Assembly: GCA_030272585.1 (NCBI GenBank)
Contig: BSYQ01000004.1
Span: forward strand, 248,001 to 312,000
From: Bryopsis sp. KO-2023
Taxonomy: Eukaryota > Chlorophyta > Ulvophyceae > Bryopsidales > Bryopsidaceae
Reading direction: 5' to 3'
DNA: 64,000 nt
The notes beneath the pieces were generated by a model. It was not told where the DNA came from, made no database searches, and worked only from the letters and a program-made list of their open reading frames with translations. Made by a program: the position numbers and the translations under genes. Of the stretch, positions 11,786 through 22,222 are shown in pieces (position 1 is the stretch's first letter; each line of letters starts with the position of its first letter).

Positions 11786-12481
11786 CCGAGGTAACCTGCG
11801 CCTGGGTATCGTTACCCCCATGATACCCATGATACCCATGATACCCATCTATACCCCACTGATACCCACGATATCGTCAACGCCTGTCGATACCCCGCGA
11901 TACCAGCGACAAACGCAGGAACGCCTTGAAAGACAGAGCCCGTCGAACCAACAACGACGACGACGGCGTCGTTGGCCACTCTTGTGTATCACAACCCTCC
12001 CTCAGTTTGCGCTTCCCTTCTACCAGACACTCACACTCACACCGAAACGGCTTTTGGCAATCACACACAGAACTAGAGCTTGTGCTCGTTCGCCCGTTCG
12101 GTGAAGTCGTTTTAGTGTGAGTGTGAGCGACGCTTTGGTGCTTGTGTTTGTTCGCCCGTTCGGCGAAGTCGTTTTAGTGTGACTGTGAGCGAGTTCTGTG
12201 TGTGATTGCCAAAAGCCGTTTCGGTGTGAGTGTGAGTGTCTGGTAGAAGGGAAGCGCAAACTGAGGGAGGGTTGTGATACACAAGAGTGGCCAACGACGC
12301 CGTCGTCGTCGTTGTTGGTTCGACGGGCTCTGTCTTTCAAGGCGTTCCTGCGTTTGTCGCTGGTATCGCGGGGTATCGACAGGCGTTGACGATATCGTGG
12401 GTATCAGTGGGGTATAGATGGGTATCATGGGTATCATGGGTATCGTGGGGGTATCGTGATACCAGGCGCAGGTTACCTCGG
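11786..12481. mobile_element. Fold-back (long terminal inverted repeat) element, non-coding
   Basis: The left arm 11786-12074 is repeated almost perfectly in reverse as 12192-12481, about 289 bp per arm. Both ends read CCGAGGTAACCTGCGCCTGG inwards. Each arm carries a short tandem run of GATACCCAT. The 117-bp centre holds a 50-bp direct repeat, 12081-12130 and 12143-12192, differing at a few positions. There is no coding potential beyond frames mirrored by the palindrome. I could not see a clear target-site duplication. It ends 56 bp before the start codon of the downstream DUF1445 gene. This architecture fits a MITE-like or Foldback-type element moved by a transposase encoded elsewhere. Confidence 0.85.
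12081..12192. repeat. Two 50-bp direct repeats in the centre of the fold-back element
   Basis: 12081-12130 and 12143-12192 match apart from a few substitutions. Both contain TTCGCCCGTTCGG and AAGTCGTTTTAGTGTGA. The second copy overlaps the first base of the right arm. Confidence 0.85.
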
Positions 12482-12537
12482 TGTCCTCCAATAGGAGCAA
12501 TTTCCAACGATCAAGCGCAAGACTAAGAAAACGAATC

Positions 12538-13685
12538 ATGGGCACCAAAAGAGATTTCGCCACCCCATCCGAGTTCAGACTCGCATGTCGCAAAGGACGC
12601 TTTCAGGAACAAACCTCGGGCATATGTCCGGGATTCGTCCAAGCCAACGTTATGGCTTTGCCAAAGGCGCTGGCATTCGATTTCATGTTGTTCTGTTCAA
12701 GGTCCATTCTCATAATGACAAAATTTCTTGATGTTAAATTCATAATTTATGAATTGAACAGATGGGCGATTTCATATTTTTCAGCTCGCTGTATGAAGGA
12801 GATTGTTTGAGATGCTTCTTATTCCCTCCATTTGAATATTGGCCATATTGCATTCATTTCAAACAATTTGTTCTATTTTTGACACAAGGAATCCAGAGGC
12901 ATGTCCCCTGATTGAGGTGACCGATCCTGGAAACCCCACTCCACCCACTCTGGCTAAATCGGCTGATCTCCGGAAAGACGTATCCATGTACAGAGTATAT
13001 GTCGATGGACAGCTCAACCTTTCAACAGTTTTGGATGCTGAAACATATTGGAGGCCAGATCTGGTGACGTTCTTGCTTGGATGCTCCTTTTCTTTCGAGG
13101 TGATCAATGTCAGACTGGATCATTTTCACTCTCAAGAAAATGGACTCCTGCTTTTGGGTTCAAGGTGCAGCATCCAGCAAGGATCAAGGGTCCCCCCTTC
13201 GACCTTAAATATAGCTTAGTTGTGTGAAGTTGAACACAAGAGCATCAGTGCTTTTCTTTCAGGATGCTTTGGCGGCGGCAGGAATTCCAGTGAGACACAT
13301 TGAAGAGGGTGTCAATGTCCCAATGTACATCACCAATCGTCAATGCAAACCTAGCGGACCTTTCAAAGGTCCACTGGTGGTTTCCATGAGGCCGATGACC
13401 TCTGCACAAGCACTTCAAGCAGTCAAAGTCACCTCCAGACACAGACTATCCCATGGAGCACCTGTTCATTTGGGAAATCCAGCTGAGATCGGTATTAAAA
13501 ACATAGATGAACCCGATTTCGGCGACAAAGTCACAATAAAAGAGGGGGAAATCCCGGTGTTCTGGGCATGTGGAGTGACTACTCAGCTAGCCTTGATGAA
13601 TGCCAATCCGGAGCTTGCCATTACTCATGCACCGGGGCATATGTTCATATCAGATGTCACTTCAGAGGAGCTTTGCTTGAGATGA
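12538..13685 (+). CDS. DUF1445 / D-glutamate cyclase-like hydro-lyase (three exons)
   Basis: Exons 12538-12701, 12889-13099 and 13263-13685 join in frame to 265 residues, the usual length of the bacterial UPF0317/DUF1445 family. Family motifs appear in order: [94 protein letters not shown] and [10 protein letters not shown]. The mitochondrial D-glutamate cyclase of animals contains this domain fused to another; here it stands alone, as in bacteria. Substrate is therefore uncertain: D-glutamate cyclisation to 5-oxoproline or a related hydro-lyase reaction. The intron 1 donor (AG|GTCCAT) is weak, but the joined Arg codon restores the family sequence [11 protein letters not shown]. The fold-back element lies immediately upstream and so within the promoter or leader. 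Confidence 0.88.
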
Positions 13686-14488
13686 TAGTACTATGGGCGC
13701 GGAAACAGGGCTCGCTGAGGGATGTCAAAAGTTGTACATATTTCAGTTGCGATGGAAAGCCCTCATTTTCTAAACGAAGGCTGTTATCATTCATTCGAAT
13801 TTAATCGTTGCTGCTGTCAATCACCTAGCCATAGATAGTTTGAAACACCCTTGATTAGATATCTGTCTTCATGAGTCATTCATTCTATTCTTGCACACTC
13901 GATTGCAGTTGTGGAACTTCTCTCGAGGCATTAATGTGAAGTGAGCTTATGCCCCAGTGACCAACCTGGAAACTTCCACAACTCACAAAATTCCTATCGA
14001 TTGATGTTCAAAAGCCCCTTGCGCTCAAGTAACTCTCACAAGCTTCCCGGTGCTGGTACTTGGAGGTATTCCAGCCTCACAGCATGCCACAATCCTATGC
14101 TTCTATCTGGTAAACACTGCACCCCTCACCCCCCCAAAAAAATCGATAAGAGTACACCCAAACTCCACACAATAGAAATTGCTGGTGGATGAAAACTGGA
14201 TGCTTGGCAGCCACACGAATTCAACCATCGAAACCAGTTCAGCTCGGAACTGATTTGTTTCTTCATGAAACACGTGCAGAGAGCTTCATGGAATCAACTC
14301 CAAACATCTTGAATCGATGCCAATCTCGAGGCAAATCACTCTGCTTCAAAATTTTCACAAGCACCGAATTTGATGGACCAAAAACTACCCCAAAGTACCG
14401 CTTTCCTGCTCCCATGTGACAAAAAGAAATGGACGCAATCCTGATGCCCAGCATCACTAAAAATAATCCACACCAGCAAATACTAACC
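13686..14488. other. Convergent 3' region between the DUF1445 and MTA nucleosidase genes
   Basis: Both genes end into this 0.8 kb, so it should hold two 3' untranslated regions. Positions 13885-14090 are the source-like counterpart of the duplicated block at 10968-11150. No further coding sequence is supported. Confidence 0.5.
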
Positions 14489-16207
14489 CTAAAGCTCCAT
14501 GAGCTTTTTGTTAGCCACGAATTCCAGCACTTTGGGAAGCATGGATTTCAGGGACTGGGCGGCAGAACTCAAATTTTCCATAAACTCCTCTTGGGAGGGC
14601 CGCCCTCCGTCGACGATATCTGTGATTGCCTTTACACAGAACATTGGCACCTTGCAAATATCTGCTACCCAAGCGATTCCAGCGGCTTCCATTTCCTGAA
14701 AAACGAAACACCCACTGCTCAAAACTTACCTCCAAGAAAAATGTTCATAAAAAACAAGTAGAAAAGTGATATGAATCAAATATTGAGTGAAAAGTGTGAG
14801 AGAATGCCACGACGCAATGCAACGACGCCCCACAGAAAAAGCAAAAGAGAATTGTGTGCATGTGACCGTGTTTTTCCCCACCTCCCCCCTAAAAAACCAT
14901 TCTACCCACGCCACCCAATCCCAACTCACTTTGACGGCAGCGAAATTCTCCTTCATGATTTCTAAACATTTGTCGGTGTAGTCCAGAGAATTCCCGGAGG
15001 AAACCACCCCATTCTTCACTGGCAGCTCTGCCTGCAGATTCTCAGTCGATGCTGATTGCTTGATCCCCAGGCCATACTCATCAAAGCCTGGCAATGGAAT
15101 TCGACGGTCGTGATTCACACAAGCAGTGCTCACATAGACATCGCCAATTTCGCCCCCCTGTTGAAGCCAACACACAACACACTCACTCCCAAGCAAAGCA
15201 GATTGTATTTTTTTGGTAGTTTCTTCTCCAAGGCATGATCTGTGAACGTCTGCAGTGATTGGCCACTGAACTGCATTTCTTTTTGGAGATTGATCGGCAC
15301 TGCTTACTAGCGATCGACATCTACATAGGTGGTGTACTTTCTTTTCTTTTGCTTGATGGAGAGAAGCATATCCATGCATTCAGAAAGTCCCCCACTTTTT
15401 TTGGAGTGGAGGACTCCACTACTTCTTCTTATCAAATTCCTGAGATCGAATGTGAAAAAATTGAGGTTTTTTTTTTTTTTTTTCTGGATAAAAAACCCTC
15501 CAGACTTTGGGGATAGCCTTCCACGCAATAGATCCAGAGTGTGTACATTTCTCATCACTCACTTTTGCTTTGAATCCTCCTGCTGTCCCAGCACTGATCA
15601 GCAAATCAGGTTTGTATGCTTGAATGGCGATGTAAGCAGTGAGGGCAGCCGGCACCGTCCCCACATTGTCGACTCCATGTGATGGATCTTTTCCATTGTG
15701 CACAATTGTTACTGAAACTCCGGCAAAAGTGCCACTGAAAGCTTCACATGGTGCCGGACCATTTATCCTTCAACCCCACACACAACCCACAGATCAATCC
15801 ACCGACTGTCGATTTGCTCTCTGCATTCCAGTGCTGTGGGTTTGAAATCATCCATGATCAGTTGTATGTCAGTCATAGTCACATCATAGTCACACCTTGA
15901 AGGATCGTCCTTCTTCAACCCCAACGCTTCTATAATTGGCGCCGCTTCAGCCTCCATCGCTAAATTGGCAAAAATTGAACCGTGTGATGAATAGCTTATA
16001 TGCATATATCTTCAGGAGTACCATGTGCTGATTCACATTGGTGAAAATTGTTAAGATTCCAGGGTGGATCGCGCAAGCAATTTTCTCCAAAAGCGAAAAA
16101 CTGAATCGTTCACATCATGCCAGCAGCCAAAATGGCACAAGTAGTGATGCATTTAAATTAGTGTCCGATCTACCTATCACAATCAGGATGTTCTTTATGG
16201 GGTCCAT
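14489..16207 (-). CDS. MTN: 5'-methylthioadenosine / S-adenosylhomocysteine nucleosidase, plant type (five exons)
   Basis: Exons 16207-16174, 15959-15896, 15734-15563, 15157-14930 and 14695-14489 join in frame to 234 residues. The first exon is only 34 bp (MDPIKNILIVI) and is fixed by its GTAGAT donor and the split Ala codon. Motifs follow plant MTN proteins: AMEAEAAP (Glu16, acid/base region), GVDNVGTVPA, SAGTAGGFKAK (purine/phosphorylase-fold glycine loop), DRRIPLPGFDEYGLG, EMEAAGIAWVA (Glu169, ribose contact) and AITDIVDGG (Asp192, the catalytic aspartate equivalent). The enzyme cleaves methylthioadenosine to adenine and methylthioribose in the cytosolic methionine salvage (Yang) cycle; plant members may discriminate against SAH. 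It is convergent with the DUF1445 gene. A decayed copy of its last exon lies at 11177-11305. Confidence 0.92.
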
Positions 16208-16913
16208 TGGATTCGCCGCCAATAAGATCGATCGGTCGGGGAAAAGAGGTCAAATCTGCAGTGGATAACGATTGACAGTGCACCACCGGGCTCTTGGTCT
16301 TTGTGGATTTTTGCAAGATGGGTTGCGCTGTTTCGAATCTCGCAACGCCGCAGTAGAATCGTGTGCTGATAAATATCGTACGTCTATGTACCGTACGACA
16401 GTTACGATTATTCGTTGTCACCGCCGCCACATTTTGGCAGCTTGATATGCATCCACCCCGCCATTTCCCTTGTTCTCTTGTTTAAGTCCACCAGGTGAAC
16501 TCCGCAGGAACACGAAGATTGTGAAGTATTTTGTTTGTTTGCTGTTCATCATTGGGATATTTTGGAACATGTGATTCATTGTGGAATAAGATTGCAGTCT
16601 TATCTGTGCAGCTCAGATATTTTCATCGATGGCATGCTTTATTTTTCATTCGCAGGCGAAAGAGGGAGGAGAGGGATATAATGCTTTCTACTTCTTTCCA
16701 CAAAATCAAAAACATACGCAAGTACACCATCGATATTACAGCTAATCTATATATAGAACCTCATCCGGCCAAAAACAACAAAACCCCGTGATTTCTCAAC
16801 CCCAATCTTTCTACACACATCAAACCTACATGGAAGAGCTTTTCCTTTTTTGGGCAGGATCAGAATTTTTGATTTTGTCGATCAATTGAAACGTGAAGAA
16901 AGGAATTTGTGGG
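16208..16913. other. Intergenic region upstream of the MTA nucleosidase
   Basis: This 0.7 kb contains the nucleosidase promoter (minus strand) and the 3' end of the next minus-strand gene. There is no coding evidence. No TATA box or known element can be assigned with confidence. Confidence 0.45.
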
Positions 16914-19900
16914 TCAATCCTTGGGTGGGTTTTGCATGGAGTTCATGATTTTCAGAAACTTGTTGATTTGTTTCTCCTCCTTGTATTTGTGTTGCAATGC
17001 GCTGTGCTCCGCCTTCAGTCTATTCATATCCTCCAAAACCAGCTTTTGCTTCCGGCATTCGTGGCTGGCTCGAAATCGAAGTGCATACAACTGACATGGA
17101 GTGAAACACCAATTTGAAAAATCCAGACCCGACTGAGGAAATTGACATTTTCATACACAAAACCTTGTACACCCATCATACAGACATGCATCAATCAAGG
17201 AAGGATTCCTTTTTCTTTGCCGTTTTTGTTTTTTGTCGATTGATCGAAAGTGAGCGTATTTTCGCCCCTTGTTTCTCTTACCTGAGCGCTCTCCGGCCTG
17301 AGGATCTCCAGCTCCTCGGATTGAGTGTCCAGTTTTACTTGAAGTCTATCCAGCTCCAATCCCATTTCATTACCTTTCCGTTCCTACCATTCCAGGGCTC
17401 ACCGATTACAACTCTTTCCTCTCACCCCAAAAAAATGAGATTCGAAAGAAACAAAATGGACCTGCTGCACAATATTACTTTTTGGAAGGGGGAAGGGCAG
17501 GCGTTTTCTTTTTTTCTTCAAAGGAAAAGTAGAACCCACCAGTAGTTTGGCTCTTGCTGCAAACGCTTTTCTGGACTCCAATAGATCAACCACCTGCCAT
17601 CACCCCCACACACATATTTGTTAATCAATTCACTTCTTCTCTCGGTGCTTGTGTTAATTGTCCCCCCCCCAAAAAAAAACAAACAAAAAAACTCACGATA
17701 AAATCCAGCGAAACGGAATGAGTGAATTCTATAGAAAAGAGATGAGAAAAGCGGGTTTTTTTTATTGTGCGTTCGGTTTTCCTTACTGAAGAAGCAACCC
17801 ACCGCTTGTGTTATGTCGGTGTCGGATCCCACCACTTGGGCAAGATTGTTCAAAACGCACTTGTATCCTGCAACCTCCTGCGATTTGAATTGAAAAGCAA
17901 TCTCAGGGAAAAGAGCTAGTGGGGGTGACATAAACCAATGGCCGAAAAAATGTATCGATCCACATTATGTAGACCTTTTCTGCTTTTGAAAAAGGGAGTA
18001 CATGCATTGTTTCAATCCCACCCCCCTCTCCTTTTTGCCAGGTTCAGAAAATAAATGAATACAATAAAGAATACAAAATTCTTTCGAAGTGTGTTCAGTG
18101 AATAGAACAAAAAGAGCAAAAACCTTGAAACAAGCAGTTCATTTTCACCCCACAACCCCATAGTTGTGAAAAAGGTGTGAAAACCTTGATTGCCTTTTTC
18201 TTTTGTGTTTGAATTCAAAACAATAAATAGAATTGATATATCCTTCTAAAAAATGTATCTAGTGTCTGTGTGCAATACCACAGATTTTTCCTCCAAACCT
18301 CATCCTTCTCCGATATCAGCTGTCCAACATCTTTGAAGAAACTGCGTGCGTGCTCTATTTCTCCTTTCTGGTGGCTGACCGCTTTCTCTTTGACCCTCAG
18401 CTCCTTTTCCACCGCTTTCATTTTGCACTGAAGATCACGAATCCACGCCTCCAGTTCAGCGTTTTTGGTTTCCAGATGGGCATATTTGACACGCTCTATT
18501 GCAACATCTTCCTCCAGCTGGGTTTTCTCTGCTTCAGATGCTTGCAGCTGATTTCTCAGTTCGTTTTCGGCGGCCGAAGTTTGGGCGGAAGTCGCCCTCA
18601 ACTGCTGGACTTCTGTGTCCCTGTGTATGTGCATTAGCAGAACCTCTCGTTTCAAGTCTTCTATTGATCTATTTTTAGAATCGTCGGCCTCATTGTTTGA
18701 GAACAGAAAAATATGGATGGCCATAAGAGAACCTCTATCACCAAGAATTCAGAACGATTCTGCGAGAAGGCCTGGAGCATCGTTTTTTTTTTCTTTTTTT
18801 TTGTAAAAAGAAACACATAATAAAACAAAATAAAGCTTGTATGTCCGAATATGCACTTGCGAAAGCGCACCTTCCTTTTAACTGTTCCTTCGTATCATTC
18901 AAGTTTTTCTGGAGACTAGCCACCATTCCCCCTTCCGCCACCAGATGGGCCTCCAAATCTGAAATCCTTTTTGCAGCTTGCCGTTGTTGATTCTTCCTGG
19001 CCAGCCTCTCCTGTTCCATTTTCTGGTGATCTTCCATTCTCTTTTTCTTGAATTCCTCCAGCTCCTTGGTTTTGTCGCTCAGCCGCAGTTTCAATTTCCC
19101 CAATTCAAGGTCCACACCCGAGTATCGCTTTTGCATCGACTCCAGTTCTTTAAACAATCGTTCCGACTCATGCTGCAGAAAAACATCAGAAAGATTAAAA
19201 AAATGGGGACATCGCCATTGTTTCATATTTTATTCATTTGTACAGACAACACCCCCCCCCCCCCCCGGTACCCCCCAAAGAAACGCTTCTGCCCTGGTGA
19301 ATTCTTCTTTTCACTTCATAAAAAATGTTTCGGACGCATGCAACGAGGATAAATTTAGTCCAACCCACAGTACGAATATCAATGAAATGACTGACTGACT
19401 GACTGAATGTTTAGTTTACATTATGTAAACTTGCCCAACGAAGGCCATACACAACGAGGTGATGTAGCCCGAATATAAATGGAATGGCTGAGTCTATTTT
19501 CATGTGCTACCTTCGCATGCGAGAGTTTTTGCACCAGCTTGTAGTTATCTTCTTCCAGACGCTGCTGCTCCTGGTCCACCGTTTTCTTTAGCTCCATGAG
19601 TTGAATTTGCAAACCGTTGGATTCTCCCTTTTCCTTGTTCAGGTCCCCTTCCAGCCTCAATCTCGACATTGCATGATTTTTCCTCATCAGCTCGTGCTCC
19701 TCGATCATCGCCTCCAGTTCTTTGATTTTCGCTTCCTGGCAAAAGCCCATTTTCACAAAACATTTCACAAACCATTTTTTAAAAAACACACAATCAGAAA
19801 AAAACCTGAGAAAATGTAATAATATTACATTTAATATAATAATATAGAAGTAAACAATATATATGTATATATCCTGGGGTAGAGAGCTAGATATGGACAT

Positions 19901-21413
19901 TGGGATGAAACGGTGGTTTATTTCTGAGTCAGACTGTGACACATTTCCGTGAACGGGCTGCACTCGGCCTTTTCGCCTTGTGTAAAACAATTTCAATTTC
20001 AAAAAACTTATATCCCCCCCCCCCCCCCGCCCCCCCTTTTTTTTTCACATGTGCTCACTTTCGAATCCAGCAACAGACATCGCTGTTCGTGTTTCCGGCA
20101 TTCCTCGACCAGATCCTTCTCTCGTTTCTTCAGCCTCCGGATGTTTTCTTGGCATTCACCGACCTCCTTGGTGAGTTGCTGGACTCGGGAGTTTTCTGAA
20201 GATACTTCACGCTCCCGGGCAATTAAATCCTCCCTCTCTTGTTCCAGCACTTTCAATTGCATCTTGAGGTCAGCGTTTGACTTTTTCAGCAAACTGCATG
20301 TCTGCTGCTCCTCATCGAGATCTGACCTAAATGCAAAACCCAGCCAAATAAAAAAATAAAGTAAAAACACCCAAAAAAACACAAACACCACTCAACATCT
20401 CTCCAAGAAAAGAAAAAACAAGAAAACATGAATGGATGTGCATTTTCCCCAAGACTTTGCATCCTTCCAGTGTCCTCAGTGATATACCTCAAATTCCCAC
20501 AACATCAAGAAACAGAATTTTTCTTTTTCCTTTCTTTGGTTCTTTTGATAATTAGATTTTTGCTCTACATCCAGCTGAGTGTAATTTCTGAACCTGCAAT
20601 TGAGGAGCACCCCCTTGAGATCGGCGTTTTCGGCCTCAAGCAAGGTCAGTGCAGAGTTGAGTGAATGTGTTTGCTGTTGGAGCTCAGCAACTTCGGGCCG
20701 AAGGTCAGGGTATTCTGTTTCTCTTTTTGCACATGCCTTCTCCAGCTCCGATTTCCGGGATTTCAAATCCTCGATTAGAACGATGTCCGCTTTCACCCGG
20801 TCACGAAGCCTCTTGAACAAAAATAAGCAATGCAATTTACAGTCAGACATCTACTCTAAAAAAATTTGAAAGGAAAAAGAAAATCAAAGAAAGGCTTCGT
20901 TGATGAACCTTTCTATGCCGTACATTAGAAACTCTTTTCTACCGAAAAACCCTCTTGATTTTGAAAAAACAAAATAAATCATAAAAAAAATTGAGGATCT
21001 ATGATCCATGGAGTACAAGAAACTAAACCTTGGATTGGACCACATAATTGAAAATTGGAAAAGCCAATGCACACCAGCATCATGTCGTGGCGAGCGTCCC
21101 TGGCTCGTTCGGCCGCCCGAAGATTTTTTTGCAGTTTGCAGCGCTGGCTGTGGCACTTTTGGATGGCCTTGATCAAAATCTTCTTCTCCTCGAGCAACTC
21201 CGACGCGGTAACGTATTTCACGGGAGCGTTCGGGCATGCGTTTTCGTCGACGTTCGCCATTCTCCGCCAGGAGTGGAGGGACTCTGACGACTTTCGCTCG
21301 GGATGGTCGTCACCGAAGTCGTCCGACGTTGCCTCCATCCTATTGGCGAAGCCTTCGAAAACTAGATCCCTTGCAGTTATGTTTCCCCCTCCTCCACTCA
21401 GGTCGAACTTCAT
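16914..21413 (-). CDS. Long coiled-coil protein, 717 residues (ten exons), family not recognised
   Basis: Exons 21413-21075, 20811-20594, 20326-20059, 19735-19511, 19172-18871, 18668-18299, 17901-17803, 17593-17540, 17383-17282 and 17090-16914 join in frame without a stop. The first ~45 residues are Gly/Asp/Ser-rich and probably disordered. From ASELLEEKKILIKAIQ onward the chain is almost wholly heptad-like coiled coil, rich in Glu, Lys, Leu and Gln, broken only near residues 575-610 (IAFQFKSQEVAGYK to VVDLL). It ends KFLKIMNSMQNPPKD. There are no membrane segments, nucleotide-binding loop or zinc motif. Such proteins usually serve as cytoskeletal, ciliary, centrosomal or kinetochore scaffolds, but I cannot name the family. 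Exon 6 could start 20 bp earlier, but only the acceptor before 18668 keeps the frame with exon 5. ATG 21413 is the first in-frame Met. Confidence 0.8.
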
Positions 21414-21892
21414 GGGAGCGGTGAGCTGTCTCGGAGGGGTCGCGAGCTGTTGCGCATCGAAACAGGTTTCAATGACGGCCAATCGGGAAAGCACGCGGGA
21501 GGGATGCACAAGCCACTGATGCAGTCTATGCGCGAAGTTTCAATGAGATGAGGTGGTGTTGTCTGGTCCCACCCGTAGAGTAGAAGCCTCTGCCAAAAGT
21601 AGTTCATCCATGCTCTCCGACGAGTGCGCAGAAACGGGCTCACCCTCTGGAACAGAAAAACGGGTTGAAAAGAAATGCGACGACGCAGGACGAGTGCGTG
21701 TCGAAGAACGCCAAAAAAAGTCAAAGCAGGGGTAGGGGGGGGGTGACTTGGCGTTGCTCAGCGAAACACTTGAAGGAAGAGGATGACACCATATAGCGAG
21801 AAGTCACTTCGCAGTTTTAGAGGGCATGAGCTTCACCTTTCTTGTTTTGCTTCGGTGAGTGCTCGAGAGGAAGCGGCCCGAAGGCGTCGACG
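21414..21892. other. Upstream region of the coiled-coil gene
   Basis: This region contains the promoter of the minus-strand coiled-coil gene and possibly that of a plus-strand gene starting near 21893. It has a G9 tract at about 21736. No supported coding exon. Confidence 0.4.
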
Positions 21893-22222
21893 ATGTTTGG
21901 AGAGGAGGGGCTGAGCGGTGATGGGCACATCGGCGACAACGCGCCTCGACCCGCTAAGGGGTCCATTTTCCGTGCCATGAGCTTCCTCGAATGTTTCGTC
22001 CCACCAGCTTTAGCTCAGCTTTTCTTTTTCTTCACGAAAGCGGTTGCGCTGGATACGAGGATGGTTGTTTTGTCCCTGGGAAAGAAAATGATCAGCAATG
22101 CCAGCTTTTGGAAGCTGCACACCCACCCATCAATGCCCCTATGTCTGGCTTAGGAATCCGACGATCGTGCTCTGTGGGTGTGGCCGAACAGCTCCGTCTC
22201 GTGGGAGTTATCACGCAACCGT
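21893..22222 (+). CDS. Possible 5' exons of a plus-strand gene cut by the transposon array
   Basis: An ATG at 21893 opens MFGEEGLSGDGHIGDNAPRP and stays open past a pyrimidine-rich acceptor (ending ACGAAAG near 22041). A second frame after that acceptor reads KENDQQCQLLEAAHPPINAP and continues coding-like (SGLGIRRSCSVGVAEQLRLV) to 22219, where the first repeat unit begins. The donor joining the two frames is not certain, and no family is recognised. If real, the array inserted into or directly after this gene. Treat it as a candidate only. Confidence 0.3.

Noticed and set aside
17703..17740. Possible extra 38-bp exon of the coiled-coil gene
   Set aside because: It has acceptor-like and GTGAG borders, but including it breaks the frame, while exons 7 and 8 join in phase without it.
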